Shown: in pieces, positions 42,055 through 51,335 of the stretch
Layout of the letters: the number at the start of each line of letters is the position of its first letter
Numbering within the stretch: the first letter of the stretch is position 1
Assembly: GCF_000720115.1 (NCBI RefSeq)
Contig: NZ_JOIR01000034.1
Location: forward strand, 1 to 64,000
Direction: 5' to 3'
Length of the DNA stretch: 64,000 nucleotides
Source: Streptomyces sp. NRRL F-2580
GTDB lineage: Bacteria > Actinomycetota > Actinomycetes > Streptomycetales > Streptomycetaceae
Notes under the pieces: generated by a model
Databases searched by the model: none
What the model was told of the DNA's origin: nothing
Seen by the model: only the letters and a program-made list of their open reading frames with translations
Program-made: the position numbers and the translations under genes

Positions 42055-42896
42055 CCGTCCGCAAGAACCAGGCCACGCTGACCGCCGACGAGAAGCGCGC
42101 CTTCACCTCGGCCCTGCTGGAGCTCAAGCGCACCGGCACCTACGACCGCTTCGTCACCACCCACAACGGCTTCATCATGAGCGACACCGACTCGGGAGAC
42201 CGGGTCGGCCACCGCTCCCCCTCGTTCCTGCCCTGGCACCGCCGGTTCCTGCTGGAATTCGAGGCGGCGCTGCAGAAAGTGGACGCGAACGTCTCGCTTC
42301 CCTACTGGGACTGGACCGTGGACCGCACCTCCCGCTCCTCGCTCTGGGCCCCCGACTTCCTCGGCGGCACCGGACGGGCCCGCGACGGACAGGTCCTCGA
42401 CGGCCCCTTCGCCTACTCCACGGGCAAGTGGAACGTGAACGTACGGGTGGACGGCCGCGCCTACCTGCGCCGCACGCTCGGCGAAGGCGTCGCCCAGCTG
42501 CCGACCAAGGCCGAGGTGGACGCAGTGCTCGCCATGCCGGTGTACGACGCGGCCCCCTGGAACAGCTCGTCCAGCGGCTTCCGCAACCACCTCGAAGGTT
42601 GGCGCGGCGCCAACCTGCACAACCGGGTGCACGTGTGGGTCGGGGGCCAGATGTCCACCGGGGTCTCCCCGAACGACCCGGTGTTCTGGATGCACCACGC
42701 CTTCATCGACAAGCTGTGGGCCGACTGGCAGGCGCGCCACCCGCAGTCCACCTACCTGCCGGCCGCCGGCACGGCGAACGTCGTGGACCTGAACGACACG
42801 ATGCGGCCGTGGAACGACGTGACCCCGGCCGACATGCTGGACCACCGGAAGTTCTACACCTTCGACACCGAACCGGCCGCCGCCAGCCAGCGGTAG
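42051..42896 (+). CDS. melC2: Tyrosinase MelC2
   Basis: A 281-residue type 3 copper enzyme with no signal peptide; it is exported by MelC1. All copper ligands are at canonical positions: His38, His54 and His63 (site A; 'TTHNGF', VGHRSP, PWHRR) and His190, His194 and His216 (site B; NLHNRVH, WMHHAFID). It oxidises tyrosine to dopaquinone, leading to melanin. Its last 43 bases overlap the antisense 3' end of the response-regulator gene. Confidence 0.95.
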   Translation: MTVRKNQATLTADEKRAFTSALLELKRTGTYDRFVTTHNGFIMSDTDSGDRVGHRSPSFLPWHRRFLLEFEAALQKVDANVSLPYWDWTVDRTSRSSLWAPDFLGGTGRARDGQVLDGPFAYSTGKWNVNVRVDGRAYLRRTLGEGVAQLPTKAEVDAVLAMPVYDAAPWNSSSSGFRNHLEGWRGANLHNRVHVWVGGQMSTGVSPNDPVFWMHHAFIDKLWADWQARHPQSTYLPAAGTANVVDLNDTMRPWNDVTPADMLDHRKFYTFDTEPAAASQR

Positions 42897-43555
42897 TGCA
42901 GTTCGGGGCGGCCGACCTGGCCGTACCGGGGGGTGCGGTCCGCGCGGCCGGTGTCCACCAGGTGCTCCAGGTAGCGGCGTGCGGTGATCCGGGAGATCCC
43001 GGCCGCCTCGGCCGCCCCCGCCGCGGTCAGCCCCTCGGGCGCCGACCGCAGCAGCGCGGCGACCCGGTCCAGGGTCGGCGCGCTCAGCCCCTTGGGCAGC
43101 TCGGCCGGGCGGGGTGCGCGCAGGGCGGCCATCGCCCGGTCCACGTCGTCCTGGCCGGCGGCCTCGCCCGCGGTCGCGCGGAACTCGGCGTAGCGCAGGA
43201 GCCGTTCGCGCAGCGTGGGGAAGGCGAACGGCTTCAGCACGTACTGGACCACGCCGAGGGAGACGCTCTCGCGCACCACGGCCAGGTCCCGTGCGGAGGT
43301 CACCACGATCACGTCGACGGGATGTCCGGCGGCGCGCAGCCCGCGTGCGTAGCGCAGGCCGTGCCCGTCGGGCAGACCGAGGTCGAGCAGCAGCAGGTCG
43401 ACGCGGGTCCGCTCCAGGACCCGGGTGGCCTCGGCGAGGGAGTGGACGGCTCCCACGGCGCTGAAGCCGGGCACCCGGCCCACGTAGAGCGCGTGCGCGT
43501 CGGCGGCGACCGGGTCGTCCTCGACCACCAGGACGCGTACGTCGCCCGCGCTCAC
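42854..43555 (-). CDS. Response regulator of the CitB/DcuR type
   Basis: A 233-residue regulator from GTG 43555, overlapping the kinase stop by four bases. The receiver domain holds the phospho-Asp in 'LLLLDLGLPDGHGL' and the conserved Lys in YVLKPFAFPTL. The C-terminal helix-turn-helix is 'LTAAGAAEAAGISRITARRY'. Partner kinase and divergent C4-dicarboxylate carrier point to control of organic-acid uptake. Converges with and overlaps melC2 by 43 bases. Confidence 0.9.
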   Translation of the reverse strand: MSAGDVRVLVVEDDPVAADAHALYVGRVPGFSAVGAVHSLAEATRVLERTRVDLLLLDLGLPDGHGLRYARGLRAAGHPVDVIVVTSARDLAVVRESVSLGVVQYVLKPFAFPTLRERLLRYAEFRATAGEAAGQDDVDRAMAALRAPRPAELPKGLSAPTLDRVAALLRSAPEGLTAAGAAEAAGISRITARRYLEHLVDTGRADRTPRYGQVGRPELHYRWLAAAGSVSKV

Positions 43556-45210
43556 CGCGGGCCCCCCGCGGCCGGATCCGCCGCGGCGCCCCGCGGGGAC
43601 ACGGCCTGATCGGGCTCGGCCCCCTGCGGGACCGGCAGCCGGACCGTGAACTCCGCCCCGCCGCCCGGGCCCTGCGCGGCGGTCACCGTGCCGCCGTAGC
43701 GCTGGGCCACCTGCTGGACCAGGGCGAGACCGAGGCCGCGCCCCTCGCCCTTGCCGGACCAGCCCCGGCGGAAGACGTCCACCCCCTCGGGCAGCCCGGG
43801 TCCGTTGTCCGCGACCCGCAGCAGCAGCTCGTCCCGTTCCGGCCGCAGCGTCACCGCGATCCGTGCGCCCGGTACGGCGGTCACGGCGTCGACCGCGTTG
43901 TCGATGAGGTTGCCCAGCACCGTGACCAGGTCACGGGCCGGCGGCAGCCCACCCCCGTCCGCGAGGCTGCGGCTGTCCGCGGTGACGACCAGCTCCACGC
44001 CCCGCTCGTGCGCCTGCGCGGCCTTGCCCAGCAGCAGCGCCACCAGCACCGGCTCGCCGACCGCGGTGACCACCTCGTCGGTGAGGGCCTGGGCCAGTTC
44101 CAGTTCGGCGGTCGCGAAGTCGACCGCCTCGTCCGCGCGGCCGAGTTCGATGAGGGAGACCACGGTGTGCAGCCGGTTGGCCGCCTCGTGGGCCTGGGAG
44201 CGCAGGGCCTGCGTGAAACCCCGCTCGTGGTCCAGCTCGCCGGTCAGCACCTGCAGTTCCGTGTGGTCCCGCAAGGTGACCACGGTGCCCCGGCGGCCGC
44301 CGCCCGCCACCGGAGAGCTGTTGACGACCAGTACCCGGTCCGCGGTCAGGTGCACCTCGTCCACCCGGGGCCGGTCGGCGAGCAGGGCTCCGGTGAGGGG
44401 GGCCGGCAGGCCGAGGTCGGCGACCCCGGTGCCGGTGATCTCGCCGCCGGGCAGGCCCAGCAGTTCCCGCCCGGCGTCGTTGATCAGGGTGATCCTGCGC
44501 TGCCCGTCGAGCATGAGCAGCCCCTCGCGGACCCCGTGCAGGGCCGCCTGGTGGTAGTCGTACATCCGGCTGAGCTCGGCCGCGTTCATGCCATGAGTGT
44601 GGCGGCGCAGCCGCGCGTTGACGACGTACGTGCCGACCCCGCCGAGGGCGAGGGCGGCGGCCGCGACCCAGGCGAGCGCGGAGAGCTGCGCCCCGAGCCG
44701 GTCGCTGATCGCGCGGACGGTGATCCCGGCGCTGACCATGCCGACGATCCGGCCGTCGTCCTCCAGCGGGGTGACGACGCGGATGGAGGGGCCGAGGGTG
44801 CCCGTGTAGGTCTCGCTGAAGGTCTCGCCGCGCAGCGCGGGAGCGGTGTTGCCCATGAAGGGCTCGCCGATCCGGCGCGGGTCGGGGTGGGTCCAGCGCC
44901 GCCCGTCGGGGGCCATGATCGTCACGAAGTCCACCCCGGAGTCCGCGCGGACCTTCTGGGCGTAGGGCTGCAGCTCGACCGACGGATCGCTCCCGCGGGC
45001 CGCTCCCCGTACGGCCTCGCGTACGGAGGGTGAGTCGGCGACCGCGTGGGCCACGGCGCCGGCCTGCCGCCGGGCGGCCTCCTCGGCCTGGCCCCGGGCG
45101 GTGGCGTACGCGTAGACGGCGCAGCCCGCGACGACCAGCGCGACCAGCAGGACCTGCATGGCGAAGAGCTGGCCGGCGAGGCTGCGCGGGGGTCGGGGGA
45201 AGCGGAACAT
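43552..45210 (-). CDS. CitA/DcuS-type sensor histidine kinase
   Basis: A 552-residue membrane kinase from ATG 45210. Two membrane helices (about 13-40 and 180-200) enclose an extracellular sensor of the dicarboxylate/citrate type ('VDFVTIMAPDGRRWTHPDPRRIGEPF'-like region, with 'GPSIRVVTPLEDDGRIVGMV'). A PAS domain (about 230-310), the H-box 'LRSQAHEAANRLHTVVSLIE' and a HATPase domain (N-box VTVLGNLIDNAVDAV, G-box 'VADNGPGLP') follow. It probably senses extracellular C4-dicarboxylates or citrate for the divergent dctA-like gene. Confidence 0.92.
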   Translation of the reverse strand: MFRFPRPPRSLAGQLFAMQVLLVALVVAGCAVYAYATARGQAEEAARRQAGAVAHAVADSPSVREAVRGAARGSDPSVELQPYAQKVRADSGVDFVTIMAPDGRRWTHPDPRRIGEPFMGNTAPALRGETFSETYTGTLGPSIRVVTPLEDDGRIVGMVSAGITVRAISDRLGAQLSALAWVAAAALALGGVGTYVVNARLRRHTHGMNAAELSRMYDYHQAALHGVREGLLMLDGQRRITLINDAGRELLGLPGGEITGTGVADLGLPAPLTGALLADRPRVDEVHLTADRVLVVNSSPVAGGGRRGTVVTLRDHTELQVLTGELDHERGFTQALRSQAHEAANRLHTVVSLIELGRADEAVDFATAELELAQALTDEVVTAVGEPVLVALLLGKAAQAHERGVELVVTADSRSLADGGGLPPARDLVTVLGNLIDNAVDAVTAVPGARIAVTLRPERDELLLRVADNGPGLPEGVDVFRRGWSGKGEGRGLGLALVQQVAQRYGGTVTAAQGPGGGAEFTVRLPVPQGAEPDQAVSPRGAAADPAAGGPR

Positions 45211-45315
45211 GGCGCTCAGTGTGCACCGGGTCGTGAACTCAATGAACGCAAGGGTGACCGGGGTCACAGCCCTGGGCGATGGTCTCCCCGAACGCAATCA
45301 CCACCGGGAGGCATC

Positions 45316-46722
45316 GTGGCCGCCAGACGCGACAGAACGCACTATCTCTACATCGCGGTGATCGGCGCGGTGCTGCTCGGCATCGCCGTCGGCTTCGCCG
45401 CGCCCGGCGTCGCCGTGGAGCTCAAGCCACTGGGCACCGGCTTCGTCAACCTCATCAAGATGATGATCTCGCCGGTGATCTTCTGCACGATCGTGCTGGG
45501 CATCGGGTCCGTCCGCAAGGCCGCCAAGGTGGGCGCCGTGGGCGGTCTCGCCCTCGGCTACTTCATGGTCATGTCCACGGTGGCGCTCGCCATCGGCCTG
45601 CTGGTGGGCAACCTGCTGGAGCCCGGCAGCGGGCTGCACCTGACCGAGGCGGCGCGCAGCGCGGGCGAGGCGCAGGCCAAGGCGGGCGGGGCCGAGAGCA
45701 CGCCGGAGTTCCTGCTCGGGATCATCCCGACCACGCTGGTGTCCGCCTTCACCGGGGGCGAGGTGCTCCAGACACTGCTGGTGGCGCTGCTCTGCGGGTT
45801 CGCGCTGCAGGCGATGGGCGCGGCGGGAGAGCCGGTGCTGCGGGGCATCGGACACATCCAGAAGCTGGTGTTCCGGATCCTCGCGATGATCATGTGGGCG
45901 GCCCCGGTGGGCGCCTTCGGGGCGATCGCGGCGGTGGTCGGGGCCACCGGCATCGACGCGCTGAAGTCCCTCGCCGTCATCATGATCGGCTTCTACACGA
46001 CCTGTCTGCTCTTCGTGTTCGTGGTCCTGGGCACCCTGCTGCGGGTGTGCACGGGGGTCAGCGTCTTCGCGCTGCTGCGCTATCTGGGCCGGGAGTTCCT
46101 GCTGATCCTCTCGACCTCCTCGTCGGAGTCGGCGCTGCCGCGGCTGATCGCGAAGATGGAGCACCTGGGGGTGTCGCGGCCGGTCACCGGGATCACCGTG
46201 CCGACCGGGTACTCCTTCAACCTGGACGGGACCGCGATCTATCTGACGATGTCCTCGCTGTTCGTCGCCGAGGCGATGGGCAAACCGCTCGCCCTGGGCG
46301 AGCAGATCTCGCTGCTGCTGTTCATGATCATCGCCTCGAAGGGCGCGGCCGGGGTGACCGGCGCGGGCCTGGCCACCCTCGCCGGCGGACTCCAGTCGCA
46401 CCGGCCGGAACTGGTGGACGGGGTCGGCCTGATCGTGGGCATCGACCGGTTCATGAGCGAGGCCCGGGCCCTGACCAACTTCGCGGGCAACGCGGTCGCG
46501 ACGGTGCTCATCGGGACGTGGACGAAGGAGTTCGACCACGCGCGGGCCGCCGAAGTCCTCGCGGGCCGGCTGCCGTTCGACGAGACCACGCTGGTCGACG
46601 ACGTACACGCGGCGGAGCCGGCCGGGACGCAGCACCCCGGGACGGAACCGGCCGGGCCGGACACGGCGCCGACCGCCATGCCGGCTCCGTCGCACGGCCC
46701 CAAGGACGGCGTACCGGTCTAG
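45316..46722 (+). CDS. dctA: C4-dicarboxylate/proton symporter
   Basis: A 468-residue DAACS-family carrier from GTG 45316 (GGGAGG site). Eight membrane helices and two reentrant loops are expected; the loop and ligand motifs LILSTSSSESALPRLIAKME, TGYSFNLDGTAIYLTM and 'FAGNAVATVLIG' are intact. It takes up succinate, fumarate and malate with protons or sodium. Divergent from a CitA-like kinase and its regulator, which probably induce it. Confidence 0.93.
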   Translation: MAARRDRTHYLYIAVIGAVLLGIAVGFAAPGVAVELKPLGTGFVNLIKMMISPVIFCTIVLGIGSVRKAAKVGAVGGLALGYFMVMSTVALAIGLLVGNLLEPGSGLHLTEAARSAGEAQAKAGGAESTPEFLLGIIPTTLVSAFTGGEVLQTLLVALLCGFALQAMGAAGEPVLRGIGHIQKLVFRILAMIMWAAPVGAFGAIAAVVGATGIDALKSLAVIMIGFYTTCLLFVFVVLGTLLRVCTGVSVFALLRYLGREFLLILSTSSSESALPRLIAKMEHLGVSRPVTGITVPTGYSFNLDGTAIYLTMSSLFVAEAMGKPLALGEQISLLLFMIIASKGAAGVTGAGLATLAGGLQSHRPELVDGVGLIVGIDRFMSEARALTNFAGNAVATVLIGTWTKEFDHARAAEVLAGRLPFDETTLVDDVHAAEPAGTQHPGTEPAGPDTAPTAMPAPSHGPKDGVPV

Positions 46723-46737
46723 CCGGTCCGCCCGCAC

Positions 46738-46786
46738 GGGCCGGCCGGGCAGGGCTCGCCCCCACGGTGCCCAGCCCGGCCGGCCC
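46738..46786. terminator. Terminator of the dicarboxylate carrier gene
   Basis: GGGCCGGCCGGGC and GCCCGGCCGGCCC form a perfect 13-bp stem with a 23-base loop, beginning 16 bases after the stop codon. Confidence 0.6.
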
Positions 46787-46948
46787 GCCGGATTCTCCGC
46801 ACTTGCACCCATAGTCGGTATTCGGCCACCGATAACCGAACCCCCCGGCTGTAAAAGGTACTTCCGTAACCGGCCGCGTGCATGACATCTTGCGTCCACC
46901 ACTTGTTTCGTTCGACCCGGCCTGACCACCGGGTCTTCGGAGGACGCA

Positions 46949-48763
46949 TTGATACCCCACATATCCAGCCGACCTCGACGTACCCTCGTGCTGGCCGCCA
47001 CGCTCGGCGCGGCACTCGCGTTCGGGGCACCCGCCGCGCTCGCCGGCACCGCCCCCGTCTCTCCCTCCGGCTCCCCCGCCTCCGCCCCCGCGGCGGCGGC
47101 ACCCAAGGCCGCGGCCCCGACTTCCCAGAGTGCGACCTGGGTTGCCGGCACCCGTGCCTACCTCGTGATCACCGCCCCCGGTGACACCACGGCGGTGCGT
47201 GCCGCCGTCACCGCCAACGGCGGCACGGTGTTCCAGTACTACGACGCGATCGGCGTGATCGTCGCCCACTCCGCGTCCGGCACCTTCGCCACCACCATGC
47301 GCGGTGTCAGCGGCGTCCAGCAGGTCGGCGCCACCCGCACCTCGGACGTCCCCGCGGACGCCTACAACCCGGCACTGCCCGCCAACCCGGCGCAGTCCAC
47401 GACGCCTTCGGGCGAGCCGGTCCGCGCCGACATGACGCAGATCAAGGCCGACCAGGCCTGGGCCGTCACCACCGGCTCCGCCTCCGTCAAGGTCGGCATC
47501 CTGGACACCGGTGTGGACGACCAGCACCAGGACCTGGCGCCGAACTTCAACGCGGCGGACTCCGCGTCCTGCGCCTACGGCAAGCCGGACACCCGTTCGG
47601 GCGCCTGGCGGGACGTCGGCACCCACGGCACGCACGTGGCCGGTACGGTCGCTGCCGCCAAGAACGGCAAGGGCGTCATCGGCGTGGCCCCGGGCGTGAA
47701 GATCTCCTCGGTGCGCATCGCCGAGCCCGGCTCCTCGCTCTTCTTCGCCGAGAACACGGTCTGCGGCTTCATGTGGGCCGGTGACCACGGCTTCAAGGTC
47801 ACCAACAACAGCTACTACACGGACCCGTGGCAGTTCAACTGCCCGGACAACGCCGACCAGGCCGCGATCATCGAGGGCGTCAAGCGCGCCCAGGAGTACG
47901 CCGAGGGCAAGGGCTCGCTGCAGGTCGCGGCGGCCGGCAACTCCAACATCGACCTGGCCAACAAGACGACCGACACCGAGTCCCCGAACGACTCGACGCC
48001 GGTCACCCGCACCATCACCAACGCCTGCCTGGACATCCCGACCGAACTCCCGGGCGTGGTCACGGTCTCGGCGATGGGCACCACCGCGAAGGCCTCGTAC
48101 TCCAACTACGGCCTGAACGTCGTCGACGTCACGGCCCCCGGCGGCGACGTCACCGGCATCTACAGCACCCTGCCGGGCGGCAAGTACGGCAGCATGAGCG
48201 GCACGTCGATGGCGTCCCCGCACGTCACCGGCGTGGCGGCCCTGCTGGCCAGCACCAACCCGGGCATCACCCCGGCGCAGCTGCGCGACAAGCTGGCCAC
48301 CCAGGCCAACGACGTCGCCTGCCCGTCGGACAGCCGCTGCAAGGGGACCACGGCGAAGAACGGCTTCTTCGGCGAGGGCCAGGTCGACGCTCTCAAGGCG
48401 GTCGGCTCCACCCCGCCGCCCGGCAAGTACTTCGAGAACCTCGGTGACTTCGCCATCGGCGACAACACCACCGTGGAGAGCCCGATCACCGTCAGCGGGG
48501 TGACCGGCAACGCGCCGGCCACCCTCAAGGTGGGCGTGAACATCGTGCACACCTACATCGGTGACCTCAAGGTCGACCTGGTGGCTCCGGACGGCACCGT
48601 CTACACGGTCCACAACCGGGCCGGCGGCAGCACGGACAACATCAGCCAGGTCTTCAGCGTCAACGCCTCCTCCGAGGTCGCGAACGGCACCTGGAAGCTC
48701 CGTGTGAACGACAACGCCGGCGGCGACACCGGCAAGATCGACTCCTGGAACCTGACCTTCTAG
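46949..48763 (+). CDS. Secreted S8 subtilase with P-domain, TTG start
   Basis: A 604-residue preproprotease. The only start in place is the TTG at 46949, four bases behind GGAGGA. Signal peptide to about residue 32, an I9-like propeptide (about 60-130), then the subtilisin domain with Asp in VGILDTGVDDQHQDL, His in GTHGTHVAGTVAAA and Ser in 'GSMSGTSMASPHVTGVAALL'. A C-terminal P (proprotein convertase) domain (about 495-604, 'IVHTYIGDLKVDLVAPDG', GTWKLRVNDNAGGDTG) follows. It degrades proteins outside the cell; a long palindrome ends the transcript. Confidence 0.92.
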   Translation: MIPHISSRPRRTLVLAATLGAALAFGAPAALAGTAPVSPSGSPASAPAAAAPKAAAPTSQSATWVAGTRAYLVITAPGDTTAVRAAVTANGGTVFQYYDAIGVIVAHSASGTFATTMRGVSGVQQVGATRTSDVPADAYNPALPANPAQSTTPSGEPVRADMTQIKADQAWAVTTGSASVKVGILDTGVDDQHQDLAPNFNAADSASCAYGKPDTRSGAWRDVGTHGTHVAGTVAAAKNGKGVIGVAPGVKISSVRIAEPGSSLFFAENTVCGFMWAGDHGFKVTNNSYYTDPWQFNCPDNADQAAIIEGVKRAQEYAEGKGSLQVAAAGNSNIDLANKTTDTESPNDSTPVTRTITNACLDIPTELPGVVTVSAMGTTAKASYSNYGLNVVDVTAPGGDVTGIYSTLPGGKYGSMSGTSMASPHVTGVAALLASTNPGITPAQLRDKLATQANDVACPSDSRCKGTTAKNGFFGEGQVDALKAVGSTPPPGKYFENLGDFAIGDNTTVESPITVSGVTGNAPATLKVGVNIVHTYIGDLKVDLVAPDGTVYTVHNRAGGSTDNISQVFSVNASSEVANGTWKLRVNDNAGGDTGKIDSWNLTF

Positions 48764-48799
48764 TCAGCCGGCGGTCAGTCCGTAGCCAGCCAGCGCACC

Positions 48800-48833
48800 G
48801 GGCCGGCGGGGAGCACGTGCTCCCCGCCGGCCC
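48800..48833. terminator. 34-bp perfect palindrome, bidirectional terminator
   Basis: The 17-base arm GGGCCGGCGGGGAGCAC is followed without loop by its exact complement. It lies between the protease stop and the converging siderophore-reductase-like gene and serves both. One of the longest perfect inverted repeats in the window. Confidence 0.8.
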
Positions 48834-48842
48834 TTCGCCGTT

Positions 48843-49511
48843 TCACCTGGTCCGCAGCACGCAGTCCCCGCAGAGCCCGCCGCCGGGCACCCGGTAGTAC
48901 AGGCAGCAGCTACGCCGTACGAAGGCCACTCCGAGGCCCTCCTCGTGGATGAAGGTGCCGGTCCCCGCCAGGGCGCCGCCCTCGGTCAGCAGGGCGCTCG
49001 CCAGTTCCACGGCCGCGGCGCCCGGCACCCGGTCGATCAGCACCCGCAGCGCCCCGACCAGCCCGGACGCCGCGTTCCCCCGCAGGACCTTCTGCGAGAC
49101 CCCGAACCGCTCCCGCAGGCCCGCGTCGAGCACGGCCAGGTTCCCCAGGACGCTCTCGCCGAGCGTCTCGGTCGGCAGGTCCGCGGGCTCGGGCAGCCAC
49201 AGCTCCAGCGAGCCCGCGTCCGGCAGCCGCCACCACACCCGGTCTGCGGCCAGGTCGGGCACCCGCCCGGCCAGTGCCGCGCAGCCCAGCCCGAGCGACC
49301 ACAGCCGGGAGGCGATCCCGAGCTGGGCGGTCGAGGCGGCCACCCGCCCGGGGCCGCTGCCGATCCGCCGGCCCACCTCGGCCACGTACGGCCCCAGCCG
49401 CTCCCCGTACAGCGCCGTCAGCGGCCGGAAGCCGGGCCCGGGCGGTTCCGCGCCGTACGGGACGGTGAAGAAGGGCCCCACGGCGGCCAGTCGCCCCAGT
49501 ACGTCGTCCAT
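48843..49511 (-). CDS. FhuF-like (2Fe-2S) protein, probable ferric-siderophore reductase
   Basis: A 222-residue soluble protein whose C-terminal VRRSCCLYYRVPGGGLCGDC shows the CC-x(n)-C-x2-C pattern that holds a [2Fe-2S] cluster in FhuF-like reductases. The N-terminal part fits the FhuF/IucA-C-terminal-domain-related family. Such proteins reduce ferric siderophores to release iron. No siderophore genes or iron box are seen near, so it probably works with systems encoded elsewhere. Confidence 0.8.
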   Translation of the reverse strand: MDDVLGRLAAVGPFFTVPYGAEPPGPGFRPLTALYGERLGPYVAEVGRRIGSGPGRVAASTAQLGIASRLWSLGLGCAALAGRVPDLAADRVWWRLPDAGSLELWLPEPADLPTETLGESVLGNLAVLDAGLRERFGVSQKVLRGNAASGLVGALRVLIDRVPGAAAVELASALLTEGGALAGTGTFIHEEGLGVAFVRRSCCLYYRVPGGGLCGDCVLRTR

Positions 49512-49547
49512 GCCCGCAATGATCTCAGGCGCGGCCCGCGGGTCCCA

Positions 49548-49583
49548 CGGCCGGGCGGGGCCGCGCGGGGCCCCGCCCGGCCG
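49548..49583. terminator. Hairpin after the alpha/beta hydrolase gene
   Basis: CGGCCGGGCGGGGC and GCCCCGCCCGGCCG form a perfect 14-bp stem with an eight-base loop, 28 bases downstream of the hydrolase stop on the minus strand and before the next start. Confidence 0.6.
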
Positions 49584-49610
49584 CGTACGGGGCGGCCGGG
49601 CGGGGCCGGC

Positions 49611-50411
49611 TCAGAGCCCGGCGAGGAACTCCAGCAGCGCCCGGTTGAAGGCCTCCGGCTGCTCCACACCGGGCAGGTGACCGGCTCCCTCGATGACGGT
49701 GAGCACCGCGTTCGGCAGCAGCGCGTGCAGCGCCTCGGCCTCGGCGACCGGGGTGTAGACGTCGTCCGCGCCGACCACCACCAGGCAGGGCTCGGCGGTC
49801 TCGGCGAGCACGGGCCGGTAGTCGGGGCGCTCGGCGCGGCCGCGCAGGGCGGCGGCCGCGCCCTGCGGGTCGGTCGTGCACATCATGGCGCTCACCCCTG
49901 CGGCTGCCTCGGGCATGCCGGTCACGTTGTAGGGCGCCAGCATCTTGTCCATGACCTCCTCGGCGTACGGTCGCATGCCCTCGGCGATCAGCCGTTCGGC
50001 CGTCTCCCGGCGCAGCTTCGCGCCCTCGTCCGTCTCCGGGACCGGCGAGGTGTCGGAGAGCACCAGGGCCCGTACCAGACCCGGGTGGCGCAGCCGGAGC
50101 TCCATCGCGATCTGACCGCCCATGGACACACCACCGACGACCACCTGTTCGATGCCCAGGCGGGCGAGGAGGGAGGCGAGATCATCGGCGAGATCGGCGA
50201 GCAGGGCCTTGCCCGGCACGACCGGGCTTTCCCCGTATCCCCGCAGGTCAGGGGTGATGACACGGTATCCGGCGGCCGTGAGCGCGGCCGTCTGGGGGGC
50301 CCACATCGTGCGGTTGAAGGGATGTCCGTGGATCAGGATTACGGGCGCTCCGGCGCGGGGACCCAAGTCCTCGAAAACCAGCGTCACGCCATTGCCAAAT
50401 TGGGGGTTCAT
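49611..50411 (-). CDS. Alpha/beta hydrolase (3-oxoadipate enol-lactonase-like)
   Basis: A 266-residue soluble hydrolase with full catalytic furniture: oxyanion 'VILIHGHPFNRTMW', nucleophile in VVVGGVSMGGQIAMEL, acid in 'LVVVGADDVYTPVAEAE' and His in EGAGHLPGVEQPEAFN. Closest in style to PcaD-type lactonases and related esterases; no protocatechuate genes are nearby so the substrate stays open. A monocistronic gene. Confidence 0.85.
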   Translation of the reverse strand: MNPQFGNGVTLVFEDLGPRAGAPVILIHGHPFNRTMWAPQTAALTAAGYRVITPDLRGYGESPVVPGKALLADLADDLASLLARLGIEQVVVGGVSMGGQIAMELRLRHPGLVRALVLSDTSPVPETDEGAKLRRETAERLIAEGMRPYAEEVMDKMLAPYNVTGMPEAAAGVSAMMCTTDPQGAAAALRGRAERPDYRPVLAETAEPCLVVVGADDVYTPVAEAEALHALLPNAVLTVIEGAGHLPGVEQPEAFNRALLEFLAGL

Positions 50412-50500
50412 GAGAGGACATTAAGGGGCTACATTGAGCCACTCGCGTTCACCTGACAGCCGGTTGCCTTTCACTCGTGTTTTGCACGGGGGGCGACGTC

Positions 50501-51238
50501 ATGGACGCAGACTGTGCAACCACCCCACCGCCCAGAAGGACCGAAGGCTCCGTGCCCGTACCCGTACACCTCGCGGGCCGCACCGTGCGGCTCGAGCCCC
50601 TCGCCCCCCGCCACACCGAGGCTCTGGCCGTGGCCGGGGCCGAGGATCGTACGACTTACGCCTTCACCCCCGTACCCCATGGGGTGCAGGCGTCCCACGA
50701 GTACATCGACCGTGCCCTCGCCGATCAGGCGGCGGGTCGATCGCTCCCCTTCGCCATCGTCAGAGCCACTGACGGGCGTGTCGTCGGTTCGACCAGGTTC
50801 CTGGAACTCGACTACTGGCAGGGGCCACTGGTGTGGCCCGCCGTGCCGGGCGTCCCGTTCGGCGATCCGGCGACGGCGATCCCCGATGCCGCCGAGATCG
50901 GCAATACCTGGCTGTCCCCCGCCGCCCAGGGAACCGGCATCAACACCGAGGCGAAGCTGCTCATGCTCCGCCATGCCTTCGAGACCTGGGGTGTGCGGCG
51001 CATCTCGCTGCGCGCCGATGCGCGCAACGGCCGGTCGCGAGCCGCGATGGAACGTCTCGGCTTCACCTGCGAGGGGGTCCGCCGGGCCCATTCGCGGGGA
51101 CTGGACGGCGCCGTCCGCAGTACCGCCTTCTACTCGATCCTCGACGAGGAGTGGCCGGCCGTGCGGTCGATCATCGAGCTGAGGCTGTCGGCCGGCGCGC
51201 AGCGCAAGCGGCGCCGCAAGACGCTCGTCCCGGCCTAG
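50501..51238 (+). CDS. RimJ/RimL-type GNAT acetyltransferase
   Basis: A 245-residue protein from ATG 50501; GTG 50552, giving MPVPVHLAGRTVRLEPLAPR, is an equally plausible start. The family pattern is 'GSTRFLELDYWQGP', then 'EIGNTWLSPAAQGTGINTEA' (acetyl-CoA loop) and 'RADARNGRSRAAMERLGF'. Related enzymes acetylate ribosomal proteins or small amines. A stand-alone gene, divergent from the hydrolase at 49611. Confidence 0.85.
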   Translation: MDADCATTPPPRRTEGSVPVPVHLAGRTVRLEPLAPRHTEALAVAGAEDRTTYAFTPVPHGVQASHEYIDRALADQAAGRSLPFAIVRATDGRVVGSTRFLELDYWQGPLVWPAVPGVPFGDPATAIPDAAEIGNTWLSPAAQGTGINTEAKLLMLRHAFETWGVRRISLRADARNGRSRAAMERLGFTCEGVRRAHSRGLDGAVRSTAFYSILDEEWPAVRSIIELRLSAGAQRKRRRKTLVPA

Positions 51239-51335
51239 CCGGAAACAGACAAACGGAAAAACGGTCCTGCCCCGGCCCCGGCCTGCCACCGGCCGGTCGT
51301 GGGGGCGGGCGTTCCCGGGCCTCGCCGCGGCCTCC

